From an uncultured Opitutales bacterium (GTDB taxonomy: Bacteria; Verrucomicrobiota; Verrucomicrobiia; Opitutales; UBA9783): DNA of 28,706 nucleotides. Under the pieces are notes generated by a model. It saw only the letters and a list, made by a program, of their open reading frames with translations. It was not told the origin of the DNA and ran no database searches. The stretch covers positions 1 to 28,706 of the forward strand of contig CAKUXH010000001.1 in NCBI GenBank assembly GCA_934700265.1, written 5' to 3'. The position numbers and the translations under genes were made by a program. Shown here piece after piece: positions 16,357 to 24,992 of the stretch (positions are counted from its first letter, which is position 1; every line of letters starts with the position of its first letter).

Positions 16357-17280
16357 CTAAAGCTCAGCTAATCTTTGAGTCAATGTGTCACAATCTTTAG
16401 CAAACAGCCGAATACCTTCTGCTAACTTCTCAGTAGCCATTGCATCTTGATTGAACTGCCAACGAAATTCTTTCTCAGACACTAATGACATTTTTCCCCT
16501 CAAAGCAGGTTGAACAAGAATTGGTTTTATCACCTCTCGCCTTTCCTGTAATTCTTTCAAAAATTTAGGCGCTATGGTAAGTCGATCACAACCCGATAAC
16601 GCTAAAATCTCATCTATATTACGGAAACTGGCACCCATAATTTCTGTTTTATATCCCTGGCTTTTCAGTAAATAAAAAATTTCTTTAACGGATTTTACTC
16701 CAGGATCTTCATCTTGCTCATTGCACAAACCTTTCGATTTATACCAATCATAAATTCGTCCAACAAACGGAGAAATCAATGTTACCTGAGCCTGTGCACA
16801 AGCCAATGCTTGAATCTTGTGAAAAATAAGCGTACAATTACAAGCAATTCCTCTGGCTTCCAAAATTTTAGCCGCCTGAATACCTTCCCAAGTGGAGGCA
16901 ATTTTAATAAGGATACGCTTAGGATCAATTCCTGCTTTTTCAGCAATGTCAATCAAACCAGTTGCCGCTATAACGGTTGCTTCTGTATCAAAGGATAAAT
17001 GAGCATCCACTTCTATTGATACACGCCCTGTAATAGACTGTAAAATCCTTTTTGCAATAACAATAGAACAGGCCGACAATAAATCCATCGAAGCATAAGA
17101 TATAGGCACTAAGGTCTTAGCTTCTTCAATAATTTCCAATTCATTTCCTGACTGAAATGCTTTTAAGATAAGCGTTGGATTTGTAGTTGCTTCTTCAGGA
17201 ACTAAAGCTGCGATTTCTTCAAAATTTCCCGTATCCGCAACCACACGTGTATACTGCTTTAACGAATCAAGTGTATTCAT
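16357..17280 (-). CDS. tal: Transaldolase (TalB type), 307 aa
   Basis: Transfers a dihydroxyacetone unit between sugar phosphates in the non-oxidative pentose phosphate pathway. The TIM barrel carries VVADTG (13-18), EATTNPTLIL (30-39), VSIEVDAHLSFD (87-98), KRILIKIASTWEG with the Schiff-base Lys126, GIACNCTLIFH, SPFVGRIYDWYK and the late GASFRN. Length and the internal SPFVGRIxDW pattern fit the long TalB group rather than the short fructose-6-phosphate-aldolase-like group. ATG 17280 overlaps the holB stop (ATGA), so it is the last gene of the pfkB-tmk-holB-tal series. Confidence 0.95.
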   Translation of the reverse strand: MNTLDSLKQYTRVVADTGNFEEIAALVPEEATTNPTLILKAFQSGNELEIIEEAKTLVPISYASMDLLSACSIVIAKRILQSITGRVSIEVDAHLSFDTEATVIAATGLIDIAEKAGIDPKRILIKIASTWEGIQAAKILEARGIACNCTLIFHKIQALACAQAQVTLISPFVGRIYDWYKSKGLCNEQDEDPGVKSVKEIFYLLKSQGYKTEIMGASFRNIDEILALSGCDRLTIAPKFLKELQERREVIKPILVQPALRGKMSLVSEKEFRWQFNQDAMATEKLAEGIRLFAKDCDTLTQRLAEL

Positions 17281-18119
17281 AATCGACTTTCTGCCTTACA
17301 AAATTGTAAAAGAAATGCTTCCAATGCTGGTACAACTCCAAAATTAACTTCCGTTCTTCCAAAACTTATCTCTAAAGATCGAATCCAATTAGGATAATAA
17401 ACTCGTGCAACTGGAATCTCTTCCACCAACTCACTCAAACACTCTTCAATTGCTTTAAAAACTGCTTGTATAATCAGCTTTTCTAATCGAGATTTTTGTG
17501 CAATTTTTGCCTCCTCATCCAATAGTTCATCTTCAACCTTTATTGATTCTGATTTCTGAGTAACATAAGCCTGAAGTCGATAAAGAAGACCGTAAATCTT
17601 TAATGGAGAAACAGGAATATTATCTTTTATGTATTCTATCAGAAGTTCTTTAAAACAAGTAAGCCAATCCTGTAAATTTTCTTCCAACACCTGGTCTCCA
17701 TGCAAAGGTATTTGCACCCACCAACAACGACTTCTTAAGGTAGGTAATAGATCATAAGGACGTGTAGTTACCAAGAATATAGAAGAAGAATCTGTAGGCT
17801 CTTCTAATGTTTTTAACAAAGCGTTGGCAGCAGCGGTATTCAAACGATCCGCCTCGTAAATAACAAAAACTTTACGTCCACCCTGTTGCGAAGTTGTATA
17901 GACATTTCTGTTAAATTCCCGAAGCGCATCCACATTGATTTGCCGCATCTTATTAGCCGGATAAATTGCATAAAAGTCAGGATGTTTTTTTACTATTTTA
18001 TCCTCTACTTTTAATAATTTACCTGCCCAATTTTCAACAAATTCAGAAACAACTTCTATATTGTTCCCTGAAACGAGAACACTTTGTGGTACCTTAGAAA
18101 AGTATACGTTATTATCCAT
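17277..18119 (-). CDS. holB: DNA polymerase III delta' subunit (HolB-like), 280 aa
   Basis: Clamp-loader subunit that helps load the sliding clamp. Residues 1-165 match the AAA+ core of delta' proteins: HPDFYAIYPANKMRQINVDALREFN, then GGRKVFVIYEADRLNTAAANALLKTLEEP, the hallmark Walker-B-like and sensor region, and LPTLRSRCWWVQIP with the SRC motif. No P-loop is present at the N-terminus, as expected for an ATP-free delta'. The C-terminal 115 residues are helical and poorly conserved. It directly abuts tmk (TAA then ATG), the common tmk-holB order, which supports the call over DnaX. Confidence 0.85.
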   Translation of the reverse strand: MDNNVYFSKVPQSVLVSGNNIEVVSEFVENWAGKLLKVEDKIVKKHPDFYAIYPANKMRQINVDALREFNRNVYTTSQQGGRKVFVIYEADRLNTAAANALLKTLEEPTDSSSIFLVTTRPYDLLPTLRSRCWWVQIPLHGDQVLEENLQDWLTCFKELLIEYIKDNIPVSPLKIYGLLYRLQAYVTQKSESIKVEDELLDEEAKIAQKSRLEKLIIQAVFKAIEECLSELVEEIPVARVYYPNWIRSLEISFGRTEVNFGVVPALEAFLLQFCKAESRL

Positions 18120-18761
18120 TTACTTTAGAAATCTAGCTTCTACAGCTTCCCAAATAGCATTGCTAACCGTTGTAACATCTTTAGCTCCATCAATGAGCAC
18201 AAGACGTTCTGGAAGCTCCTTTGCCAAATAAAGATAACCTTCTCGAACCGCTGCATAAAAATCAATACTTTCTTTTTCAATTCTATCGGGAACACTGTTA
18301 ACACGCCGCTGCACGCGCAAACGGCTTTCTTCTGCAGGAATATCTAAAACAATCGTCAAGTCGGGCATTAAATTCCCAACCGCAAAATCATTGATGGCTT
18401 TTACTGGTCCCTGCGCCAATTGACGCGCAACACCTTGATAAACAGTTGTAGAATCTAAAAACCGATCGCATAAAATAAATTTTCCACGCTTTAATTCAGG
18501 AATAAGTATCTCTCGTACCAACTGTGCTCGGCTTGCAGCAAACAAAAGTAGTTCAGTCTCTGGACACATCTTATTAACTTCATTTCCAATAAGGATGTGA
18601 CGCACCATTTCACCTACTGTCGTTCCTCCAGGCTCACGCGTTACAAAAATTTCCTTGCTCGCCTTTTGTAAACGTTCGGAAAGAAGACCAATCTGGGTCG
18701 TTTTACCACACCCTTCACAACCTTCAAATGTGATAAACACGCCTCTATCTTTGTTTTTCAT
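18120..18761 (-). CDS. tmk: Thymidylate kinase, 213 aa
   Basis: Phosphorylates dTMP to dTDP. The P-loop is FEGCEGCGKTTQ (12-23), with Cys at two variable positions. It is followed by VTREPGGTTVGEMVRHIL, LLLFAASRAQLVREILIPEL, the DR motif in ILCDRFLDSTTVYQG, and a LID region with RVNSVPDRIE. Length is typical. ATG 18761 has AAAGGA upstream on the minus strand and overlaps the end of the pfkB-family gene by 17 bases, indicating co-transcription; holB follows without a gap. Confidence 0.95.
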   Translation of the reverse strand: MKNKDRGVFITFEGCEGCGKTTQIGLLSERLQKASKEIFVTREPGGTTVGEMVRHILIGNEVNKMCPETELLLFAASRAQLVREILIPELKRGKFILCDRFLDSTTVYQGVARQLAQGPVKAINDFAVGNLMPDLTIVLDIPAEESRLRVQRRVNSVPDRIEKESIDFYAAVREGYLYLAKELPERLVLIDGAKDVTTVSNAIWEAVEARFLK

Positions 18762-19860
18762 AATAATTTCCTTTGTTTGCCATTCTATTGTAAAAATTTT
18801 GTATCGCTTCCAAAGTAGGCGTTTTCCCTAATTCGATGTACAACACAGAAGTAATATGACCTAAAACTAAGCATTGTTCAAGTGATAAATTCATTAAAAG
18901 TCCACCTAACACACCCCCGTTAAAGTGATCGCCACTCCCCGTTAAACAAGTCAACTGTTTAGCTTTAAACGCTGGAACAAAAACAGTTTCATGACAACAG
19001 CTTGCAATAGCTCCTTCACAACAGTGCATAATAACCCCATCTAACTTTAATTTTTGTCGTATATTTTCCACCCATTGTTGATAATCTAAATGTGCAATTT
19101 CTACTTGTGGAGACGGAAGATTTAATAACATCCCAACATGCTTTATTTCAGAACGATTAAGCCCTAAATATACCTTTGCTCTACTTTTAAACTGAAAAAG
19201 TAATTCTAATAATTTATAAATATCTTTTACTGAACGCTTTGCAGGATCTGCTAAATCAAAAAAACAAATACGTTTGTCTAACATTGAAACTTTAGGCCAA
19301 ATATGCTGCAAAATCTTATCAAAGATGTCATTCATATTAAAGATCATCGTCCAATTTTGCCAAGAAATAAGTGATGATTCACTATATGTTTTTATAAGCT
19401 CATCCTCAGAAATTTTTTGCGTTAAAAGTTCATACGTAATACTATCCATTGGATACGTATTCCCTAAAATTAACTTTCCATCTGCAAACTCCAAAGCACT
19501 CGACTCACCTGGCATCCCCAATGAAATTACATGTGTTTTTTTACAAAAATTTTCAAACACAGGATGAATAGGATCTCCTAAAGTACCTACATAATCGACC
19601 TTCGCTCCAAAGTTTGCCAGCACATTCGCCAATAAAGGACCATTTCCTCCCATTTTTTCAAACTTAGGATAAAGTTCTATGTTCAAATTAGATTTACTCG
19701 CTTGTTTTATTTTTTCACCCAAAACACTCAAACTACTAAACGGTATAAAATCTTTACCTACTCTTTTTCGTTCTTTAACCGGCTGAACAATTTTATCCAC
19801 AAATCCATCTAAACCAATCCATACCTTCTTTTCAACTAACTCTCTTAATCTTGCCTGCAT
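18745..19860 (-). CDS. PfkB/ribokinase-family sugar kinase, 371 aa
   Basis: The family uses ATP to phosphorylate sugars or nucleosides. Seen are VWIGLDGFVDKIV near the N-terminus, EKMGGNGPLLANVLANFGAKVDYVGTLGD (about 68-96, the sugar-site GG region) and the C-terminal signature TGSGDHFNGGVLGG (307-320) with the catalytic base Asp311. The usual GAGD reads GSGD. The substrate cannot be told from the sequence. I start at ATG 19860, which fits the domain start; a TTG at 19929 would add 23 residues unlike the family. A strong promoter lies only six bases before this ATG, so the message may be leaderless. It heads the pfkB-tmk-holB-tal series, overlapping tmk. Confidence 0.85.
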   Translation of the reverse strand: MQARLRELVEKKVWIGLDGFVDKIVQPVKERKRVGKDFIPFSSLSVLGEKIKQASKSNLNIELYPKFEKMGGNGPLLANVLANFGAKVDYVGTLGDPIHPVFENFCKKTHVISLGMPGESSALEFADGKLILGNTYPMDSITYELLTQKISEDELIKTYSESSLISWQNWTMIFNMNDIFDKILQHIWPKVSMLDKRICFFDLADPAKRSVKDIYKLLELLFQFKSRAKVYLGLNRSEIKHVGMLLNLPSPQVEIAHLDYQQWVENIRQKLKLDGVIMHCCEGAIASCCHETVFVPAFKAKQLTCLTGSGDHFNGGVLGGLLMNLSLEQCLVLGHITSVLYIELGKTPTLEAIQNFYNRMANKGNYYEKQR

Positions 19861-19866
19861 AACTTT

Positions 19867-19894
19867 ATTATAACATATTCCAGAAATCTTGCAA
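19867..19894 (-). promoter_or_regulatory. Extended -10 promoter abutting the pfkB-family start
   Basis: On the minus strand, TTGCAA (19894-19889), a 16-base spacer and TGT-TATAAT (the -10 at 19872-19867). The predicted start falls on or next to ATG 19860, leaving no room for a ribosome site. Confidence 0.6.
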
Positions 19895-20012
19895 TAGGGT
19901 TTTTTAGAATCAATTTCTTCATTAAACAAAAAATATATTTACTTATCTAACGATTATCGAGGCTAACTCAGCACAACAATCAAAAAAATCACCGGCAAAA
20001 ACTACTTTTTTA

Positions 20013-20041
20013 TTGACTTATGGGAGAAAGTGGGGCTTAAT
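20013..20041 (+). promoter_or_regulatory. Promoter of the mraZ cell-wall cluster
   Basis: TTGACT (20013-20018), a 17-base spacer and CTTAAT (20036-20041). The spacer and -10 are overlapped by the TGGG repeats, as expected for MraZ autoregulation. The -10 is imperfect. Confidence 0.55.
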
Positions 20042-20055
20042 GGTGTAAATAGGAG
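20021..20055 (+). promoter_or_regulatory. MraZ operator: TGGG-type repeats at 10-bp period
   Basis: TGGGA at 20021 and TGGGG at 20031 are exact boxes; TGGTG at 20041 and AGGAG at 20051 are degenerate ones in the same phase. MraZ of E. coli and others binds TGGGN direct repeats spaced by five bases upstream of its own gene. Position over the promoter fits autorepression of the whole cluster. Confidence 0.75.
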
Positions 20056-20078
20056 CAATAAATAATATATTCTATCGT

Positions 20079-20537
20079 ATGGGAATTTTAGGGGAAAACG
20101 TGTTTGTAGGCGAGTTTTCGCATCAATTAGATGCTAAAAATCGTTTATGCATTCCTTCCAAATGGCGTTTTTCTGGCGACAACGAAGATGTTTACCTCGC
20201 CTTACCTAATCCTATTGGATGTATCACCATATACCCTCCTAAAATGGTAGAACGACTTGAAGAAAAAGTTTCTGAAGTAAGTCTTGGCGATATAAAGGGA
20301 CAAAAAGTACTCGCAAAACTGTTTTCTCAGGCAGATACATTTGGTTGTGACAAACAAGGTCGAATTACGCTTTCCGAAAAATTAGTGCAGCATGCCAACA
20401 TTGAAAAATCTGTCCTCTTAGTCGGAAGTTATGCCACCTTTAATCTATGGGAACCTAATAAATATAAAGCTTACCTCAATTCACAAAACACCGAAGAAAA
20501 TGAGATGAGTCAATTACTACAACAATTAGGATTATAA
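20079..20537 (+). CDS. mraZ: Transcriptional regulator MraZ, 152 aa
   Basis: AbrB-fold DNA-binding protein that forms a ring and represses its own division and cell-wall cluster. Two tandem SpoVT/AbrB-like halves are visible: FVGEFSHQLDAKNRLCIPSKWRF (about 9-31) and ADTFGCDKQGRITLSEKLVQHANIEKSVLLVGSYATFNLWEP (about 86-127), each with a D-x-[KQ]-[GN]-R core. First in the operon, with rsmH starting two bases after its stop. ATG 20079 has no ribosome site. An in-frame GTG at 20100 is preceded by AGGGGA and would give a protein starting MFVGEF, the usual MraZ beginning, so the true product may be 145 aa. Confidence 0.95.
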   Translation: MGILGENVFVGEFSHQLDAKNRLCIPSKWRFSGDNEDVYLALPNPIGCITIYPPKMVERLEEKVSEVSLGDIKGQKVLAKLFSQADTFGCDKQGRITLSEKLVQHANIEKSVLLVGSYATFNLWEPNKYKAYLNSQNTEENEMSQLLQQLGL

Positions 20538-20539
20538 AT

Positions 20540-21451
20540 ATGGAAGGACATATCCCAGTTTTAAAAGATGCGATACTAACAACCTTTAAAAACCTTACAG
20601 GATTTTTAATCGATGGAACATTCGGTGGTGGAGGACATTCTGAAGCACTACTTGAACAAAATAATAACTTAACGATTATCGGTCTTGATATTGATCCAGA
20701 AGCTATAAATCGCGCTAGCATTTTAAAAGAAAAATACCCAAAACGCTTTTCCTTTGAAGCTATAAATTTTTCACAAATAGAAAGCTTAGGAAAAACTTTT
20801 GATGGTATTCTATTAGATCTAGGTGTTTCATCTTTTCAACTTGACAATGCTCAACGCGGTTTTTCATTCCGCAATGAAGGTCCACTTGATATGCGAATGA
20901 ATCCTCAAAAAGGACTTTCCGCACAACAATTTTTGCAAACAGCATCTGAAAACCAACTTATTCAAGCTATCAAGGAATTTGGTGAAGAACCTCAATGGCG
21001 TTCAGTTGTTAAAAATATTTTAGCTTACCGCGAAACAAACGAATGGGCAACCACGTTACAGTTTGCTGATTTTTTAGATAAACATACCTCACTTTATCGT
21101 TCAAAAAAGCCAGGCGTACATCCAGCCACTCGTGTATTTCAAGGACTACGCATCGCCATAAATGATGAATTGGGGCACCTCACTAAAGGTTTAGAAGCTG
21201 CTTTTAATACTTTAAAATCAAAAGGTATTTTAGCCGTTATAACTTTTCATTCTTTAGAAGATCGTATTGTTAAACAACACTTTTATGAATGGTGTGGTCG
21301 AAGTTTAAATCGCTTTGATTCTCAACCTAGACAATTAAAAAAAATACAGGCAGAATTGCTATCTCGTAAACCCATCGTTGCAACCCAAGAAGAGATTATA
21401 AACAATCCTCGCTCAAGATCGGCTAAATTAAGGATACTGAAAAAACTATGA
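20540..21451 (+). CDS. rsmH: 16S rRNA m4C1402 N4-methyltransferase, 303 aa
   Basis: Methylates N4 of C1402 in the decoding centre of 16S rRNA. Seen are HIPVLKDAIL, the SAM motif IDGTFGGGGHSEALL (24-38), GLDIDPEAI, DGILLDLGVSSFQLDNAQRGFSFRNEGPLDMRM and the late AVITFHSLEDRIVKQHF with NPRSRSAKLRILKKL at the C-terminus. It is complete. A TTAGGA ribosome site lies at the end of mraZ, and its stop overlaps the start of the ftsL-like gene by four bases. Confidence 0.97.
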   Translation: MEGHIPVLKDAILTTFKNLTGFLIDGTFGGGGHSEALLEQNNNLTIIGLDIDPEAINRASILKEKYPKRFSFEAINFSQIESLGKTFDGILLDLGVSSFQLDNAQRGFSFRNEGPLDMRMNPQKGLSAQQFLQTASENQLIQAIKEFGEEPQWRSVVKNILAYRETNEWATTLQFADFLDKHTSLYRSKKPGVHPATRVFQGLRIAINDELGHLTKGLEAAFNTLKSKGILAVITFHSLEDRIVKQHFYEWCGRSLNRFDSQPRQLKKIQAELLSRKPIVATQEEIINNPRSRSAKLRILKKL

Positions 21452-21741
21452 AATTATTACAGCACAAAGGTTATTTCATATTTTGCTTTCTCCTAATACT
21501 TACAGGAGCTTTTAGTTTACTTTGGATGAGACAACAAGTTTACTTACAAGCTTCACAAAACAGAATTTTGGAAAAACATCTTTCTAGTCTTGTAGAACTT
21601 AACAAACGAGCCGATTTATGTATCGCAAAACTTAATAACGAAAACATGTCTCATACAAAACCAATACAGTCTCAAAAAGTTATTTGGATATCCACATCTC
21701 AAGAAACTAACACCTACATACCACTTGCCTTTAATCATTGA
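21448..21741 (+). CDS. ftsL: FtsL-like divisome protein, 97 aa
   Basis: Small bitopic protein: a short basic N-terminus (MKLLQHKG), one transmembrane segment (about 8-27) and a periplasmic coiled coil (about 28-66, with spaced Leu such as NRILEKHLSSLVELNKRADL). FtsL links FtsB/FtsQ to the FtsW-FtsI synthase. Sequence conservation in this family is very low; the assignment rests on topology, size and position between rsmH and ftsI, the standard place. It overlaps both neighbours by a few bases. Confidence 0.7.
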   Translation: MKLLQHKGYFIFCFLLILTGAFSLLWMRQQVYLQASQNRILEKHLSSLVELNKRADLCIAKLNNENMSHTKPIQSQKVIWISTSQETNTYIPLAFNH

Positions 21742-23435
21742 TGTCGCTTCTCACTTCAAAACGCTACTATATTGTTCTAATCCTTCTAGGATTAGGATTT
21801 GTTGTCATTGGAGGAAGATTAATTTTTCTTGGATTAAATAAAGGAAATTTTACAAATTTTATTGAAACAGCACGTCAACGCGTACGCGTATTACCTGCAT
21901 CACGTGGACAAATCATTGATTGCAAAGGCAGATGTTTAGCAACTCAAAAAAAAGTTTATGATGTAGGCGTAGACTTAACTCAAATACAAGAAAAAGATAA
22001 AGTTTATCTACCAAAATTATCCTATCTATTAGATATAAATCTAAATAATTTAGAAAATATTTGGCACAAATCTTCTTGTCGATGGAAACCTCTTCAAAAT
22101 AATGTTTCAGAATCTACCTACAAAAAAATCCAGCAATTGCGTATTCGTGGTGTTTATGGAAATGAAAAACAAAAACGAATTTACCTACACGCCCCAAGTT
22201 TGAGTTATGTGATTGGTTTTGTTAATCAAGAAGGCGTCCCTGTTTGCGGCATTGAAAAAATGATGCAATTTTATTTAAATGGGCAATGTGGTTATCTAGC
22301 TTATGAAGTTAACGGTAAAAACAATGAACTTGTACAGTACCGAAAAAATCAAATAAAACCTATCAATGGGTATACAATTGAATTAACGATTGATAATCAT
22401 ATCCAAAATATCACTGAAAATGTTGCAAAAATTTTCTTCGATAAATTCACCCCACAATCCATTCAAATACTGATTTCTCGACCACATACAGGTGAAATTT
22501 TAGCACTTGTAAATTATCCATATTTTGACTCAAATTATTATAATCAATATTCTCTCGATCAACTAACCAACAGAGCCATTACCAATATTTATGAACCAGG
22601 ATCTGTCTTTAAAGCGATAACAGTCAGTGCTGCCTTAGACAACGGTTCTATTACGCCTAATGATACATTTAATTGTGGATTAACTAAAGCAATTTATAAT
22701 AATAAAGAACTTCCTTTACCTCACGATTGGAAAACATTTAATCAAGAAATGTCCGTAGGTGAAATTCTATCAAATTCCAGTAATAAAGGTACTGTTCAAA
22801 TAGCCTTTAAGTTAGGAGGTGAAAAACTCTATCATTATGGAAAATTATTCGGCTTTGGATCTTCCACAAAATCCCATCTCGAAGGAGAAACAAATGGAAT
22901 TTTTCATCCTATCAACCAGTGGGATGGTCTTACAATTACACGCTTACCGATTGGACACAGTCTAGCCTGTTCTCTTTTTCAAATGCATTATGCAATGGGA
23001 GTTATTGCCAACGGTGGTACCCTACTCTATCCTCAACTTGTTCATCACATATATAAAGCCAACGGGGATATTATCCGAACCTTTAGTTCTAAAGTAAGAC
23101 GTCGAGTTATCAATGAACAAACGTCCAAAATTATGCGTAAAATGTTGCTACTCTCTAATCATTCTAAGGCTTATATTCCAAATTACAATGTTACAGGAAA
23201 AACTGGAACTACACAAAAAATTATCGATGGACATTATTCCCATAATCAACACATTGCATCTCTTTCTGGATTCTTCCCGAATCAAAAGCCACAAGTCCAA
23301 ATTACGATCACTGTAGACTCTCCTCACGTTACTGGTACAGGTTATGGATCCGTAGTAGCCGCTCCAATTTTTAAGGAAATTGCTGAACAGATCATTCCTT
23401 ATTTAAAAATAGAACCCGAAGTAAAACCTTTGTAA
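21741..23435 (+). CDS. ftsI: Septal peptidoglycan transpeptidase (PBP3), 564 aa
   Basis: Class B penicillin-binding protein that cross-links septal peptidoglycan. It has an N-terminal membrane anchor (about 10-30) and a PBP-dimer domain (about 50-210, ASRGQIIDCKGRCLA; GVYGNEKQKRIY). The transpeptidase domain carries the active-site S288-x-x-K (EPGSVFKA), S346-S-N and K487-T-G-T. No PASTA domains follow. The ATG at 21741 shares a base with the ftsL-like stop (TGATG), so I prefer it to the TTG one codon upstream. Partner genes ftsW and ftsQ are not in the window. Confidence 0.95.
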   Translation: MSLLTSKRYYIVLILLGLGFVVIGGRLIFLGLNKGNFTNFIETARQRVRVLPASRGQIIDCKGRCLATQKKVYDVGVDLTQIQEKDKVYLPKLSYLLDINLNNLENIWHKSSCRWKPLQNNVSESTYKKIQQLRIRGVYGNEKQKRIYLHAPSLSYVIGFVNQEGVPVCGIEKMMQFYLNGQCGYLAYEVNGKNNELVQYRKNQIKPINGYTIELTIDNHIQNITENVAKIFFDKFTPQSIQILISRPHTGEILALVNYPYFDSNYYNQYSLDQLTNRAITNIYEPGSVFKAITVSAALDNGSITPNDTFNCGLTKAIYNNKELPLPHDWKTFNQEMSVGEILSNSSNKGTVQIAFKLGGEKLYHYGKLFGFGSSTKSHLEGETNGIFHPINQWDGLTITRLPIGHSLACSLFQMHYAMGVIANGGTLLYPQLVHHIYKANGDIIRTFSSKVRRRVINEQTSKIMRKMLLLSNHSKAYIPNYNVTGKTGTTQKIIDGHYSHNQHIASLSGFFPNQKPQVQITITVDSPHVTGTGYGSVVAAPIFKEIAEQIIPYLKIEPEVKPL

Positions 23436-23441
23436 CCCACC

Positions 23442-24992
23442 ATGCTTAACAATACACTCTTATCTTACACAACATTTACAAAAGCCTTAACATTTCCCAT
23501 ACTGAAATTTATGTCCAAACCCATTGATTTAAAAACACTTATTCAATCTTTAAAAATCAAAAAAACAGTAGGACCTAAAACCAACCCAATCATTCATAGT
23601 TTATCATTACATAGCAACTTCGTACAATCTAACAGCCTATTTTTTGCTATTCCAGGAACAAAGCATAATGGTAACGATTTCGTAGAACAAGCTATTGCAC
23701 GTGGAGCGGAAGTCATTATAACAGAACATATTCTTCCTCGTTTATCACATATCATACAAATTCAGGTGGAAGATGTCCGTGAAGCGCTTAGCCAAATTGC
23801 AAAAACCTTTTACAATTTGCCAGATCAAAAATTACGTTTAATTGGTATAACAGGAACAAGTGGTAAAACAACAACTTCATGGTTATTAAGGCATATTTAC
23901 AAAGAAGCTCTTCATGAAAAAACAGGACTTCTAGGCAGCTTACATTATGATCTTGGCCAGCGTATCTTACCAGCCTCAAGAACAACTCCAGATGCTTTAA
24001 GTCTAACTAGTTATTTAGATGAAATGGTTCAAGCACAGAAAAAAAACGCTATTCTTGAAGTTTCATCGCATGCCATCGAACAAAAACGTGTCTCAGCCCT
24101 TTCTTTTGAAACAGCAGCTTTTACCAACCTAAGCTTAGAACATCTGGACTATCACCCAAATATGGAAGCTTATTTTCAGGCCAAAAAGCAATTATTTTTT
24201 CAAAAAAATCTAAAAAATGCAGTCATTAATTTAGATGATGTTTATGGACAGCGTCTTATAAATGAAATACCAAAAAATTTAAATATAACAACCATTGGTA
24301 TTCAAACACCAGCAACCCTTCAAGCTAAAGATATCTATACGGATTTGAACGGAACTCAGTTTCATCTCGTATGTCCACAAGGAGAATGGGATATTAAAAT
24401 TCCATTGTTAGGGCTATTTAACATATATAATTGCTTGATTGCATTAGGGATTTGTTATGCACAATGTTACGACCTAAACAAAATCATTCCTAGTTTATCA
24501 AGTTTCAATGCAGTTCCTGGACGTGTTGAAGAAGTTAGCAATACCTTAGGGGTAAAAGTTTTTGTTGATTTTGCCCATAAACCTGAAGCTTTACGTAATG
24601 TTTTGCAAACACTTCGTCCATTAACTCAACAGAAATTATGCCTTGTTTTTGGATGTGGAGGCGATAGAGATCGTACAAAACGTCCTATCATGTCGCACAT
24701 CGCAGAAACTTATGCAGATGTAGCTTGGGCTACAAGTGATAATCCGAGAACCGAATCGCAACAACAAATTTTTGATGATATGCTGGCAGGAATAACACAT
24801 CCGGACAAAATAAAATTCATAGAAGATCGGGCTGAAGCTATTTGTGCTGCCATGCAGTATTGTAACCCCGGAGACTGTCTTGTTATCGCAGGGAAGGGAC
24901 ACGAGCAATATCAAGAAATTGGTGAACAGCTATTCCCTTTTGATGACAGAAAAATTGTTGAACAATTTTGTCAAACAAAAACTAAAAATTGA
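23442..24992 (+). CDS. murE: UDP-MurNAc-tripeptide ligase (meso-DAP adding), 516 aa
   Basis: Adds the third residue of the peptidoglycan stem peptide. The N-terminal Mur domain has FFAIPGTKHNGNDFVEQAIARGA; the central ATP site is GITGTSGKTTTSW (135-147); the carbamylated-lysine region is EAYFQAKKQLFF; the C-terminal domain contains FGCGGDRDRTKRP and DNPR (433-436). DNPR is the known determinant for meso-diaminopimelate rather than lysine, indicating DAP-type peptidoglycan. Six bases separate it from ftsI. An in-frame ATG at 23511 would give 493 aa, nearer the family norm; neither start has a ribosome site, so the first 23 residues are uncertain. Confidence 0.95.
   Translation: MLNNTLLSYTTFTKALTFPILKFMSKPIDLKTLIQSLKIKKTVGPKTNPIIHSLSLHSNFVQSNSLFFAIPGTKHNGNDFVEQAIARGAEVIITEHILPRLSHIIQIQVEDVREALSQIAKTFYNLPDQKLRLIGITGTSGKTTTSWLLRHIYKEALHEKTGLLGSLHYDLGQRILPASRTTPDALSLTSYLDEMVQAQKKNAILEVSSHAIEQKRVSALSFETAAFTNLSLEHLDYHPNMEAYFQAKKQLFFQKNLKNAVINLDDVYGQRLINEIPKNLNITTIGIQTPATLQAKDIYTDLNGTQFHLVCPQGEWDIKIPLLGLFNIYNCLIALGICYAQCYDLNKIIPSLSSFNAVPGRVEEVSNTLGVKVFVDFAHKPEALRNVLQTLRPLTQQKLCLVFGCGGDRDRTKRPIMSHIAETYADVAWATSDNPRTESQQQIFDDMLAGITHPDKIKFIEDRAEAICAAMQYCNPGDCLVIAGKGHEQYQEIGEQLFPFDDRKIVEQFCQTKTKN

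Noticed and set aside
17277..18119. Reading the delta' gene as dnaX (tau/gamma)
   Set aside because: No Walker A loop or zinc Cys set at the N-terminus, the length is 280 aa, and it abuts tmk.
23113..23316. 67-codon frame inside ftsI
   Set aside because: It is an out-of-frame shadow across the KTG region of a conserved gene.
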